DNA of 10,773 nt from the NCBI GenBank assembly GCA_044426345.1, contig JAWXUP010000078.1:1-10773 (forward strand), in the 5' to 3' direction. Positions 1 through 5,287 of this stretch are shown piece after piece; position 1 is the first letter of the stretch, and the number at the start of each line of letters is the position of its first letter. The notes under the pieces were generated by a model. The model searched no databases, was not told the DNA's origin, and was given only the letters and a program-made list of their open reading frames with translations. The position numbers were made by a program, and so were the translations under genes. The stretch comes from CAYJLC01 sp044426345 (GTDB lineage: Bacteria; Bacillota; Clostridia; Oscillospirales; Butyricicoccaceae).

Positions 1-20
1 TATGAAAATATAATAATTTT

Positions 21-53
21 TAAAAATAAAACGCTAGAAATTTCTAACGTTTT
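21..53 (-). terminator. Rho-independent terminator of the tRNA operon
   Basis: Read leftwards, an 11-bp self-complementary stem (AACGTTAGAA pairing with TTCTAGCGTT, one G-U pair) is followed by a T-rich stretch at about 30-17. The G-U pair forms only in the minus-strand RNA; the plus strand has a C-A mismatch there. This fits a terminator for the leftward tRNA operon. It begins 5 nt after the CCA end of tRNA-Gly. Confidence 0.8.
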
Positions 54-57
54 ATTC

Positions 58-133
58 TGGAGCGGATGACGGGGCTCGAACCCGCTACCTCCACCTTGGC
101 AAGGTGGCGCTCTACCAGATGAGCTACATCCGC
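58..133 (-). tRNA. tRNA-Gly (anticodon GCC)
   Basis: The minus strand folds as a full 76-nt cloverleaf with a 7-bp acceptor stem (GCGGATG at the 5' end), D-arm TAGCTCATCTGGTAGAGC, anticodon stem CCACC/GGTGG around loop TTGCCAA, and T-arm GGGTTCGAGCCC. The anticodon is GCC. The 3' CCA is encoded (58-60). It is last of four tRNAs in the operon, only 4 nt after tRNA-Phe. Confidence 0.97.
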
Positions 134-137
134 AAAT

Positions 138-213
<76 letters not shown>

Positions 214-220
214 AAAAGTT

Positions 221-297
221 TGGCGACCCATATCGGGCTCGAACCGACGACCTCTAGCGTGACAGGCTAGCGCTCTAACCAACTGAGCTAATGGGCC
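221..297 (-). tRNA. tRNA-Asp (anticodon GTC)
   Basis: A 77-nt minus-strand cloverleaf with acceptor GGCCCAT (one G-U pair), anticodon stem CTAGC/GCTAG around loop CTGTCAC (anticodon GTC), T-arm CGGTTCGAGCCCG, discriminator G and an encoded CCA at 221-223. It is second in the operon. Confidence 0.97.
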
Positions 298-304
298 AAA
301 CTTG

Positions 305-380
305 TGGTGGAAACAACAGGGATCGAACCTGTGACCCCCTGCTTGTAAGGCAGGTGCTCTCCCAGCTGAGCTATGCTTCC
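305..380 (-). tRNA. tRNA-Val (anticodon TAC)
   Basis: A 76-nt minus-strand cloverleaf with acceptor GGAAGCA, anticodon stem CCTGC/GCAGG around loop CTTACAA (anticodon TAC), T-arm CAGGTTCGATCCCTG and an encoded CCA at 305-307. It is the first tRNA of the operon, about 20 nt downstream of a near-consensus -10 box. Confidence 0.97.
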
Positions 381-400
381 AAATGTGTTGCGACTTATTT

Positions 401-429
401 AGTATACACTATATAAGCTTTTTTGTCAA
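401..429 (-). promoter_or_regulatory. Proximal promoter of the tRNA operon
   Basis: On the minus strand TTGACA (424-429) and TATACT (401-406) are separated by exactly 17 nt. Transcription would start near 394 and enter tRNA-Val within about 15 nt. A strong, near-consensus sigma-A promoter is typical of stable RNA operons. Confidence 0.88.
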
Positions 430-503
430 GATATTTTTTTGTTTTTTTCAAAATTTCTTTAAATATCTTTTTGCTTTAGGTATTGTTCCCTATCAGCTTA
501 TTT

Positions 504-533
504 ATTATACTACAATTATACATTGTTTGTCAA
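504..533 (-). promoter_or_regulatory. Distal tandem promoter upstream of the tRNA operon
   Basis: On the minus strand TTGACA (528-533) and TATAAT (504-509) are separated by 18 nt. Both hexamers match consensus exactly. It lies about 100 bp upstream of the proximal promoter in the same direction, with no gene between, so it is most simply a second promoter for the tRNA operon. Tandem promoters are common on stable RNA operons. Confidence 0.7.
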
Positions 534-648
534 TAGTTTTTCAAAAGTTTTTTTATTTTTAATTTACTATTTGTAGTTTCTGCTTTTTTATAACTTTTTT
601 CTTCTTTTTATTATCATTGATGTATGTTTTTTCGGTGGTCTACCTCTG

Positions 649-752
649 ACCACTAGTGCAAACTTTTTTTCTCGCAGTCGCTCGCCGCGGGGCTGATACT
701 TTGGGACATCCCAAAGTATCCAAAAGACGAAATCTTTTTGCGAAAAGATTTA
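649..752 (-). repeat. Dispersed hairpin repeat, copy 1
   Basis: Read on the minus strand it has hairpin 1 (AAATCTTTT/AAAAGATTT, loop CGCA; arms 743-751 and 730-738). Next comes a TCGTCTTTTG spacer and hairpin 2 (11-bp GATACTTTGGG/CCCAAAGTATC, 4-nt loop; 695-720). It ends with a core containing CGCGGCGAGCGACTGC, a GAG-A-tract and CACTAGTGGT. The same modules occur in the same order on the plus strand at 2446-2546, and the 3' end recurs at 7835-7859. A further 6-bp hairpin (GTGGTC/GACCAC, 635-653) overlaps its end and is absent from copy 2. It begins directly after the stop of a broken minus-strand reading frame. Confidence 0.75.
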
Positions 753-959
753 TCAAAATCTAGGGCGTGGTGTTTTTATTTGTTGTACGCAATCCGGCAT
801 CCGTTCGCCTAACCACTCGTACTCCAACTCGCTATCGCTTATGCAATGGTATTGGTAAATTTTTTCAGCCACGTAGTTGCCTATTTCGGTGCTGGAACTT
901 ACGTTATTCGTGCCACGCACGTTTGATACGGTGTTATAAATTTTATTTATACGTGAAAA
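753..959 (-). pseudogene. Reading-frame remnant, unknown protein C-terminus
   Basis: An open minus-strand frame of 68 codons ends at TGA (753-755) and has no good start; an in-frame TGA at 960-962 closes it upstream. The translation has balanced, protein-like composition, for example STEIGNYVAEKIYQYHC and SDSELEYEWLGERMPDC, and ends KTPRPRF. The DNA is visibly richer in GC than the neighbourhood. The upstream end coincides with a 23-bp dispersed repeat at 956-978, as if the gene was cut there. I do not recognise the family. It may instead be an accidental open frame within repeat DNA. Confidence 0.35.
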
Positions 960-1138
960 TCAATGCACCCTGTAGGGGCGAACAGTGTTCGCCCGTGACA
1001 CACAACAAGACATCATAATTTAAAAATCAATGCACCCTGTAGGGGGACGACGTCCTCGACATCCCGTTAATAAAATCTGCACAGATTATAATTAAAACGG
1101 ACGCATCGGTATGACGGGCGACCAATGATCGCCCCTAC
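956..1138. repeat. Left repeat island: direct repeats and palindromes
   Basis: A 23-bp direct repeat starting AAAATCAATGCACCC lies at 956-978 and 1023-1045 with no mismatch. It is followed by a perfect hairpin, GGGCGAAC/GTTCGCCC with a 3-nt loop, at 976-994. Further along are AATCTG/CAGATT around 1077-1088 and an imperfect palindrome GGGCGA/TCGCCC at 1116-1134. Both GC-rich palindromes have relatives in opposite orientation in the right island (7687-7807). No protein-like frame crosses it. Confidence 0.75.
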
Positions 1139-1154
1139 AAATTACAACAGGTAT

Positions 1155-1361
1155 TTAGATTGTTGCATTGCAGAAAAGATAGTTGACGATTTCGTAGCGA
1201 AGACCGTTTGCATCTGGACCGAAAGTTGTTTCCGTCAGACCATTGGTAACTTCGTTGTCTAATGCCCATTCGATAGCTTTTTCATAGAACACTCCTACGT
1301 CCACATCGTCAAATAGTGGGACTGGAGCCTTCACTACAGTGATACCTTGGAATGCTATCTT
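1155..1361 (-). pseudogene. S-layer homology (SLH) domain remnant
   Basis: A minus-strand frame ending at TAA (1155-1157) encodes a recognisable SLH-type C-terminus: FDDVDVGVFYEKAIEWA, then NEVTNGLTETTFGPD, then LRYEIVNYLF. This matches the family pattern of F-DV, Y--AI-WA, NG, TTF-PD and R-E. SLH modules anchor exported proteins to the cell wall, usually in sets of three. Only about one module is left. No start codon, signal peptide or ribosome binding site is present, and the frame fades into the zupT promoter region before an in-frame stop near 1390. It is best read as the truncated 3' end of a lost surface-protein gene. Confidence 0.75.
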
Positions 1362-1379
1362 TATATAAAAAAATATGTA

Positions 1380-1408
1380 TTGACAAATGAGTTAGCATAT
1401 GCTAACCT
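1380..1408 (+). promoter_or_regulatory. zupT promoter
   Basis: TTGACA at 1380-1385 is followed after 17 nt by TAACCT at 1403-1408. The -10 is weak but carries a TG extension (TGCTAACCT). Transcription would start near 1415, giving a leader of about 45 nt before the zupT ATG. The operator palindrome sits in the spacer and runs into the -10. Confidence 0.65.
1391..1406. promoter_or_regulatory. Metalloregulator-like operator upstream of zupT
   Basis: A perfect 16-bp palindrome, GTTAGCATATGCTAAC, followed by CTAA, covers the spacer and -10 box of the zupT promoter. The TTAG...CTAA(CCTAA) layout resembles operators of the DtxR/IdeR/MntR family of iron or manganese repressors. It differs from the Fur-type site in front of zur in this window. 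Position and symmetry are seen directly; the regulator is an inference. Confidence 0.65.
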
Positions 1409-1459
1409 AAATATAGAAAAAGATTTTTGTCAAGAAGTTATATAAAATTGGAGGTATTA

Positions 1460-2260
1460 ATGAATGTAATATTTGCGTTTACATTAACGCTGCTCGCTGG
1501 ACTTGCGACTGGTATAGGTAGTGCGATGGTTTTGTTGACACGAAACACAAATAAAAAGTTTCTGTCATTTTCACTTGGTTTATCAGCAGGTGTTATGCTT
1601 TATGTTTCGTTTGTAGAGATTTTAGCAAAAGCTGTTGAGGCTTTGAGCGAAGTTTATGGAGATAAATTAGGTAATTTTTATGCGGTACTTGGTTTTTTTG
1701 CAGGTGTCGCTGTGATAGCACTTATTGATAAATTTATGCCTAAAATGGGGAATCCTCACGAAATCCATACTGTGGAAGAAATGGATGGACAAGATGAGGA
1801 GCATAAAACAAATCTTATGCGAATGGGTATGTTTACAGCGATTGCAATTGGTATACATAATTTTCCAGAGGGTTTAGCTACATTTATTTCAGCATTGGAA
1901 GACCCTAGTCTTGGTATAGCGATTACAGTTGCAATAGCAATTCATAATATTCCAGAAGGAATTGCTGTAGCTGTGCCTATTTTTTATGCTACGGGTAGTC
2001 GCAAAAAAGCTTTTAAATTATCGTTTTTATCAGGGCTTTCAGAACCTATAGGGGCTTTGGTTGGATATTTTTTATTTATTCGATTTTTTGGCAATGAAAC
2101 CTTTGGTTTTATATTTGCAGCAGTTGCAGGGATTATGGTATATATAAGTTTAGATGAATTACTTCCTGCGGCAGAGGAATATGGGGAACATCACATTGCT
2201 ATATGGGGAGTAATTATCGGTATGATAATTATGGCTATTAGTCTGTTACTGTTTATATAG
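1460..2260 (+). CDS. zupT: ZIP-family metal (zinc/divalent cation) importer ZupT
   Basis: This 266-aa integral membrane protein should import Zn2+, and possibly Fe2+ or Mn2+, across the cytoplasmic membrane without ATP. The family length is about 260 aa. It shows hydrophobic segments throughout, a charged His/Glu-rich cytoplasmic loop around residues 95-118, and both ZIP signature motifs that form the transport site: HNFPEG (133-138) and HNIPEG (162-167). The SEPIGA motif follows at 194-199. The start is ATG 1460, preceded at 5 nt by GGAGG (1450-1454). An upstream in-frame TTG at 1427 would add 11 residues that run through the ribosome binding site and is not the start. It is monocistronic. 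The palindrome in its promoter implies repression by metal. The bidirectional terminator at 2613-2643, or a decayed copy at 2275-2297, ends it. Confidence 0.93.
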   Translation: MNVIFAFTLTLLAGLATGIGSAMVLLTRNTNKKFLSFSLGLSAGVMLYVSFVEILAKAVEALSEVYGDKLGNFYAVLGFFAGVAVIALIDKFMPKMGNPHEIHTVEEMDGQDEEHKTNLMRMGMFTAIAIGIHNFPEGLATFISALEDPSLGIAITVAIAIHNIPEGIAVAVPIFYATGSRKKAFKLSFLSGLSEPIGALVGYFLFIRFFGNETFGFIFAAVAGIMVYISLDELLPAAEEYGEHHIAIWGVIIGMIIMAISLLLFI

Positions 2261-2297
2261 AATAAAAAATAGCTCAAGCTTTAAAATTAAAAGCTTG
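2251..2297 (+). repeat. Duplicated terminator segment, degenerate copy
   Basis: These 47 bases match 2593-2639 at 43 positions, and all four differences are transitions. The copy includes the last ten bases of zupT and a hairpin CAAGCTTT/AAAGCTTG (2275-2297). Unlike the second copy it has only 8 bp of stem and no T tract, so it is probably a weak terminator or none. The copies are 342 bp apart and enclose dispersed repeat copy 2. Confidence 0.8.
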
Positions 2298-2445
2298 TTA
2301 GACAGTGGAAAAAGTGGCAAGCAAAAAAAGTTACACAAAAACAAAACTTATCTTAAAACTCAAAATAAAATTTGAAAGCACTTACTAGCAAAGTAAAAAT
2401 TTTTCAGAGAAAAATTATTTACGCAGTGGACTGATACGGATTGCT

Positions 2446-2546
2446 GATAAAACAAGCTGTGTTTTCGTCTTTTGGATACTTTTGTACGCACAAAAGTATC
2501 AGCCACGCGGCGAGCGACTGCCGAGAAAAAAGATGGCACTAGTGGT
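2446..2546 (+). repeat. Dispersed hairpin repeat, copy 2
   Basis: Plus-strand counterpart of 649-752, module for module. It begins with TGATAAA and hairpin 1 (AAAACA/TGTTTT, 2449-2465). The TCGTCTTTTG spacer follows, then hairpin 2 (11-bp GATACTTTTGT/ACAAAAGTATC, loop ACGC, 2475-2500). It ends with AGCC, the CGCGGCGAGCGACTGCC core, GAGAAAAAAG and CACTAGTGGT. Hairpin arms differ from copy 1 yet stay paired, and hairpin 2 keeps 11 bp and a 4-nt loop. It lies downstream of zupT in the same orientation. Any frame translated through it is spurious. The preceding stretch 2298-2445 holds only a small hairpin (AATTTTTC/GAAAAATT, 2398-2416). Confidence 0.78.
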
Positions 2547-2612
2547 AAGTGGTGAGGAAGAAAATAAAAAAATTTGACTATTTTGAAAATGAGTTTATAT
2601 AGAACAAAAAAC

Positions 2613-2643
2613 AACCCAAGCTTTAAAATTAAAAGCTTGGGTT
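2613..2643. terminator. Bidirectional terminator between zupT and the permease operon
   Basis: A 12-bp perfect stem (AACCCAAGCTTT with AAAGCTTGGGTT, loop AAAATTA) is flanked by TTTCTTTATT on the plus side and, read on the minus strand, by TTGTTTTTTGTT. It can therefore end both the convergent permease operon, whose last stop is 24 nt away, and transcripts running rightwards from zupT. Confidence 0.85.
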
Positions 2644-2666
2644 TCTTTATTAAACAAATTTTGAAG

Positions 2667-3524
2667 TTAACCTTTGATAGAACCAACCATTACACCTTTT
2701 GCAAAGTATTTTTGAATGAATGGATAAACCATCATAATAGGTACGATTGCAACGATAATTGTAGCGTATTTCAAAGCTGAGCTTACAAGTTCAACGTCAG
2801 TACCACCATCGGTAGAAGAAGAACCTATTGCGATAACTTCTCTTAATACTAATTGTAATGGGAATAAAGCTTTATCATTTAAGTAGATAAATGGACCGAA
2901 ATAAGCATTCCACATTGCAACTGCATAGTATAAGCCGATTGTAGCGAATACAGCAGATGATGAAGGAACAACTAGTCTAAAGAAAACGCCGATGTCGTTA
3001 AGACCATCCATAGAGCCAGCTTCTTCGATTTCTTTAGGGAAAGCTTGGAAGAAACTACGCATAATGATGAAGTTCCAAGTAGAAACAACACCAGGTAATA
3101 AAACTGCCCAGATTGTGTCAAGCATACCAAGTTCACGAACTACAAGATAAGTAGGAATCATACCACCAGAGAAGAACATTGTGAAAAGAATCATAAATGA
3201 AAATATTTTATGACCTAAAATTTCTTTTCTGCTAAGTGCATAAGCACCAGTTGATGTTATAGCAAGTGACATTGCAGTACCAACTACTGTATAGAAAATT
3301 GTGTTTGCATAAGATAAAATCAAAGCCTCGTTTTGGAAAACAGCTTGATACATTTTTAGGTTGAAGTTTACTGGTAGAATACCAACTTTACCTCTTAATA
3401 CAGATGAGCTATCTGAGAAAGAAACAGCTACCATATGCATAAATGGTAAAATGATTATTGCTACAATGAATGATAGGAAAAGTATGCTAAGTATTGTATA
3501 TCCCCAATTTCTTTTTGTTATCAT
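2667..3524 (-). CDS. lplC: Carbohydrate ABC transporter permease, LplC/YtcP type
   Basis: This 285-aa inner-membrane permease is one of two channel subunits of a sugar or oligosaccharide importer. It has about six hydrophobic segments, the first at 12-35. It carries the cytoplasmic EAA loop that docks to the ATPase (KEIEEAGSMDGLNDIGVFFR, about 164-183), and the typical LplC C-terminus YPFIQKYFAKGVMVGSIKG. Length matches the family. The start at 3524 has AAGGAGA 6 nt upstream. That ribosome binding site overlaps the stop codon of the upstream permease gene, with 11 nt between the genes, so the two are translationally linked. No ATPase gene follows. In this family the ATPase is usually a shared MsmX-like protein encoded elsewhere. 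The substrate cannot be told from sequence. Confidence 0.93.
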   Translation of the reverse strand: MITKRNWGYTILSILFLSFIVAIIILPFMHMVAVSFSDSSSVLRGKVGILPVNFNLKMYQAVFQNEALILSYANTIFYTVVGTAMSLAITSTGAYALSRKEILGHKIFSFMILFTMFFSGGMIPTYLVVRELGMLDTIWAVLLPGVVSTWNFIIMRSFFQAFPKEIEEAGSMDGLNDIGVFFRLVVPSSSAVFATIGLYYAVAMWNAYFGPFIYLNDKALFPLQLVLREVIAIGSSSTDGGTDVELVSSALKYATIIVAIVPIMMVYPFIQKYFAKGVMVGSIKG

Positions 3525-3535
3525 AATATCTCTCC

Positions 3536-4480
3536 TTAAAACAGACTTGAATCACTAAAGCGTCTTGCTACAGTGTTAGCAAATATTAATAGTACGAAAC
3601 ATACAACGGAATTAAATAAACCAACCGCAGTTGCGTAACTTAAATTACCGTTTACAATACCTACCCTATAAACAAAGGTATCGATGATATCCGATGTTGA
3701 ATATGTAGCAGAGTTTTGTAATAATAATGCTTTTTCTAAGTTTACAGTTAAGATAGAACCTATTCTCAATAACAACATTGTGATAATTGTAGGAGCGATT
3801 GATGGAAGAGTAATATTTAACATTTGTTGCCATCTGTTAGCACCGTCAATTGAAGCTGCTTCGTATAAAGCAGGGTCGATGTTAGTTAAAGCTGCCATAT
3901 AGATGATAGCGCCCCAGCCCATTTGTTGCCATATATCACTGGCAACGAACATAGGTCTAAACCATGCAGCAGATTGGAAGAAGTTTATTGCTGTACCACC
4001 CAAAGCTACGATGATTTGGTTTACGATACCGTTAATAGGTGATAAGAATTCTTGTAACATACCAGCTACAACAACTGAAGATAAGAAGTGAGGCATATAG
4101 CTGACAGTTTGAACGAATTTTTTCTTTTGCATACCTTTTACTTCGTTTAAAACTAAAGCGAAGATGATAGGAGCAGGGAAACCGAAAACAATCATTTGTA
4201 ACCCTAATATAATACTGTTTGTAACAGTACGTGTTGCAGAAGCTGTGCTAAAGAATGTATTGAAATGTTCAAATCCGATGAATTCAGATTTCGCAAATCC
4301 TCTGAAAGGTGAGTAGTCTAAAAATGCAATACTAACGCCCCACATAGGTGCGTATTTGAATACTAAATAATAAATTAATGTAGGTAAGAATAAAATTAAT
4401 AAATATTTGCTTTTGTTGAATCTTTTAAAAAAGCTTGGTTTACTTTTGGTTTGTGGTTTTTCTTTAACTAAAGTTGACAT
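3536..4480 (-). CDS. lplB: Carbohydrate ABC transporter permease, LplB/YteP type
   Basis: This 314-aa permease is the partner of the downstream LplC-type subunit. After a basic cytoplasmic N-terminus (KEKPQTKSKPSFFKRFNKSK) comes the first membrane segment (about 26-50), then five more. The EAA docking loop is at about 207-226 (EAASIDGANRWQQMLNITLP). The protein ends RRFSDSSLF, as is usual in this family. Two in-frame ATGs lie two codons apart, at 4486 and 4480. AGGGG (4487-4491) abuts the first but stands 6 nt before the second, so I place the start at 4480. It is first in a two-gene operon and divergent from the solute-binding lipoprotein gene. Its promoter could be close (4520-4548) or about 800 nt upstream (5288-5316). 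Confidence 0.92.
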   Translation of the reverse strand: MSTLVKEKPQTKSKPSFFKRFNKSKYLLILFLPTLIYYLVFKYAPMWGVSIAFLDYSPFRGFAKSEFIGFEHFNTFFSTASATRTVTNSIILGLQMIVFGFPAPIIFALVLNEVKGMQKKKFVQTVSYMPHFLSSVVVAGMLQEFLSPINGIVNQIIVALGGTAINFFQSAAWFRPMFVASDIWQQMGWGAIIYMAALTNIDPALYEAASIDGANRWQQMLNITLPSIAPTIITMLLLRIGSILTVNLEKALLLQNSATYSTSDIIDTFVYRVGIVNGNLSYATAVGLFNSVVCFVLLIFANTVARRFSDSSLF

Positions 4481-4519
4481 AAGCATCCCCTATTCTTAAA
4501 ACTATTTTGAGTTTAAATA

Positions 4520-4548
4520 AGTATTTGCGTTAGCGTATATTTTGACAA
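4520..4548 (-). promoter_or_regulatory. Candidate proximal promoter of the permease operon
   Basis: On the minus strand TTGTCA (4543-4548) and AATACT (4520-4525) are 17 nt apart. The match is five of six and four of six bases. Transcription would start near 4513 and give a leader of about 33 nt. The -35 box lies in the left arm of the inverted repeat at 4533-4586, so a repressor or a hairpin there would affect it directly. Confidence 0.45.
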
Positions 4549-4641
4549 GCCATAATTTGAAATTATATGTTTATCAAAAGGTACGCATATCATAATAAAA
4601 TATTTTATTATGAATGTTCTTCATAACTCTGGGTGAAGAAC
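4533..4641. repeat. Cluster of three inverted repeats before the permease operon
   Basis: Three dyads stand side by side. At 4533-4548/4571-4586 are 16-bp arms with three mismatches (GCGTATATTTTGACAA against TTATCAAAAGGTACGC), enclosing a small 7-1-7 palindrome at 4552-4566. At 4591-4612 is a perfect, loopless 22-bp palindrome beginning CATAATAAAAT. At 4616-4623/4634-4641 is GTTCTTCA/TGAAGAAC with a 10-nt loop. They could be protein-binding operators or folds in the 5' leader of the permease mRNA. Confidence 0.6.
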
Positions 4642-5287
4642 TGTGAGAAGTTTGTTTGCGAAAATGTAACTACTTATATATAGTAAGAGAAAATTAAAAC
4701 CGACTAAAAATTTTCTTTAGAAGGTTTGAGAAGTCTCTTAATATACTAAAATTAGTGCGACTTGAATAGCGTTTACTACATCAAATATAATGTAGTAATT
4801 TCATTGAGCCTTAAACTTGAATCTTGTTTATTTATAGTGAAAACGTAAAAACTACAAAAACTCCGATTGGTTGATAGTTATTAAGATTGGTTATTTATAC
4901 TAGAATATAAAAACTAGCGTATTGAATTTAACCTTTTTATTCGTCAAATTACAAAGCCAAACTTGTAAACAAGTTTCTTCTAGACTATTACATATTGCTT
5001 GTTTGTGGAAGTAATAGTAAAAGAAGTATTACACCAAAGGAAACAAAAAACAAGGAATTGGTGAGATGGAATTGCAAAGGACACTATCAGGTTTTTTGAA
5101 TTGCAGATTATACATATTAAAAACCATAATTTATAGTTTAAAATACGTTAAATATATCGCCTGATAGAGTGAAATTTTATTGTTGAACGAAAATAATTAA
5201 ATGAATTGTATGATTTTATATAAATCCTCCTCTTTTGATTTGTAAACGGAAAATTATTTGCTTGAATAAGTAATTTCCGATATATAC
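4642..5287 (-). other. Gene-free stretch, possible leader of the permease operon
   Basis: No frame longer than a few dozen codons is credible on either strand. If the promoter at 5288-5316 is used, this is transcribed leftwards as part of a leader of about 800 nt. Dyads in it include TTACTACAT/ATGTAGTAA (4773-4798, 9 bp, 8-nt loop), AAACTTGT/ACAAGTTT (4959-4976, 8 bp), CTATTAC/GTAATAG (4984-5017) and CTATCAGG/CCTGATAG (5084-5167, 68 nt apart). A strong AGGAGG (minus strand, 5226-5231) has no start codon at a useful distance. No known riboswitch or T-box core is recognisable. Confidence 0.4.

Noticed and set aside
767..1018. Plus-strand 83-codon open frame
   Set aside because: It runs across repeat DNA including the GGGCGAAC/GTTCGCCC hairpin, has no ribosome binding site and has an unnatural Arg/Cys-rich translation. 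It is opposite a better minus-strand remnant frame.
956..1138. CRISPR-like spaced repeats
   Set aside because: There are only two 23-bp direct repeats with a 44-bp gap, no regular array and no cas gene. The palindromic content fits dispersed intergenic repeats.
1427..1459. Longer ZupT starting at TTG
   Set aside because: The extension encodes the ribosome binding site region and has no Shine-Dalgarno of its own. GGAGG is ideally placed for ATG 1460.
2251..2639. Insertion sequence between zupT and the permeases
   Set aside because: The 47-bp duplicated flanks are far longer than a target-site duplication, and the 295-bp middle has no transposase and no terminal inverted repeats.
2360..2686. 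Minus-strand 108-codon open frame
   Set aside because: It spans the terminator and hairpin repeat copy 2 and overlaps the end of the permease gene. Translation through repeats gives a spurious product.
4830..4850. Catabolite-response (cre) site near 4838
   Set aside because: TGAAAACGTAAAAA matches only the left half of the cre consensus and is not near either predicted start of transcription in a meaningful way.
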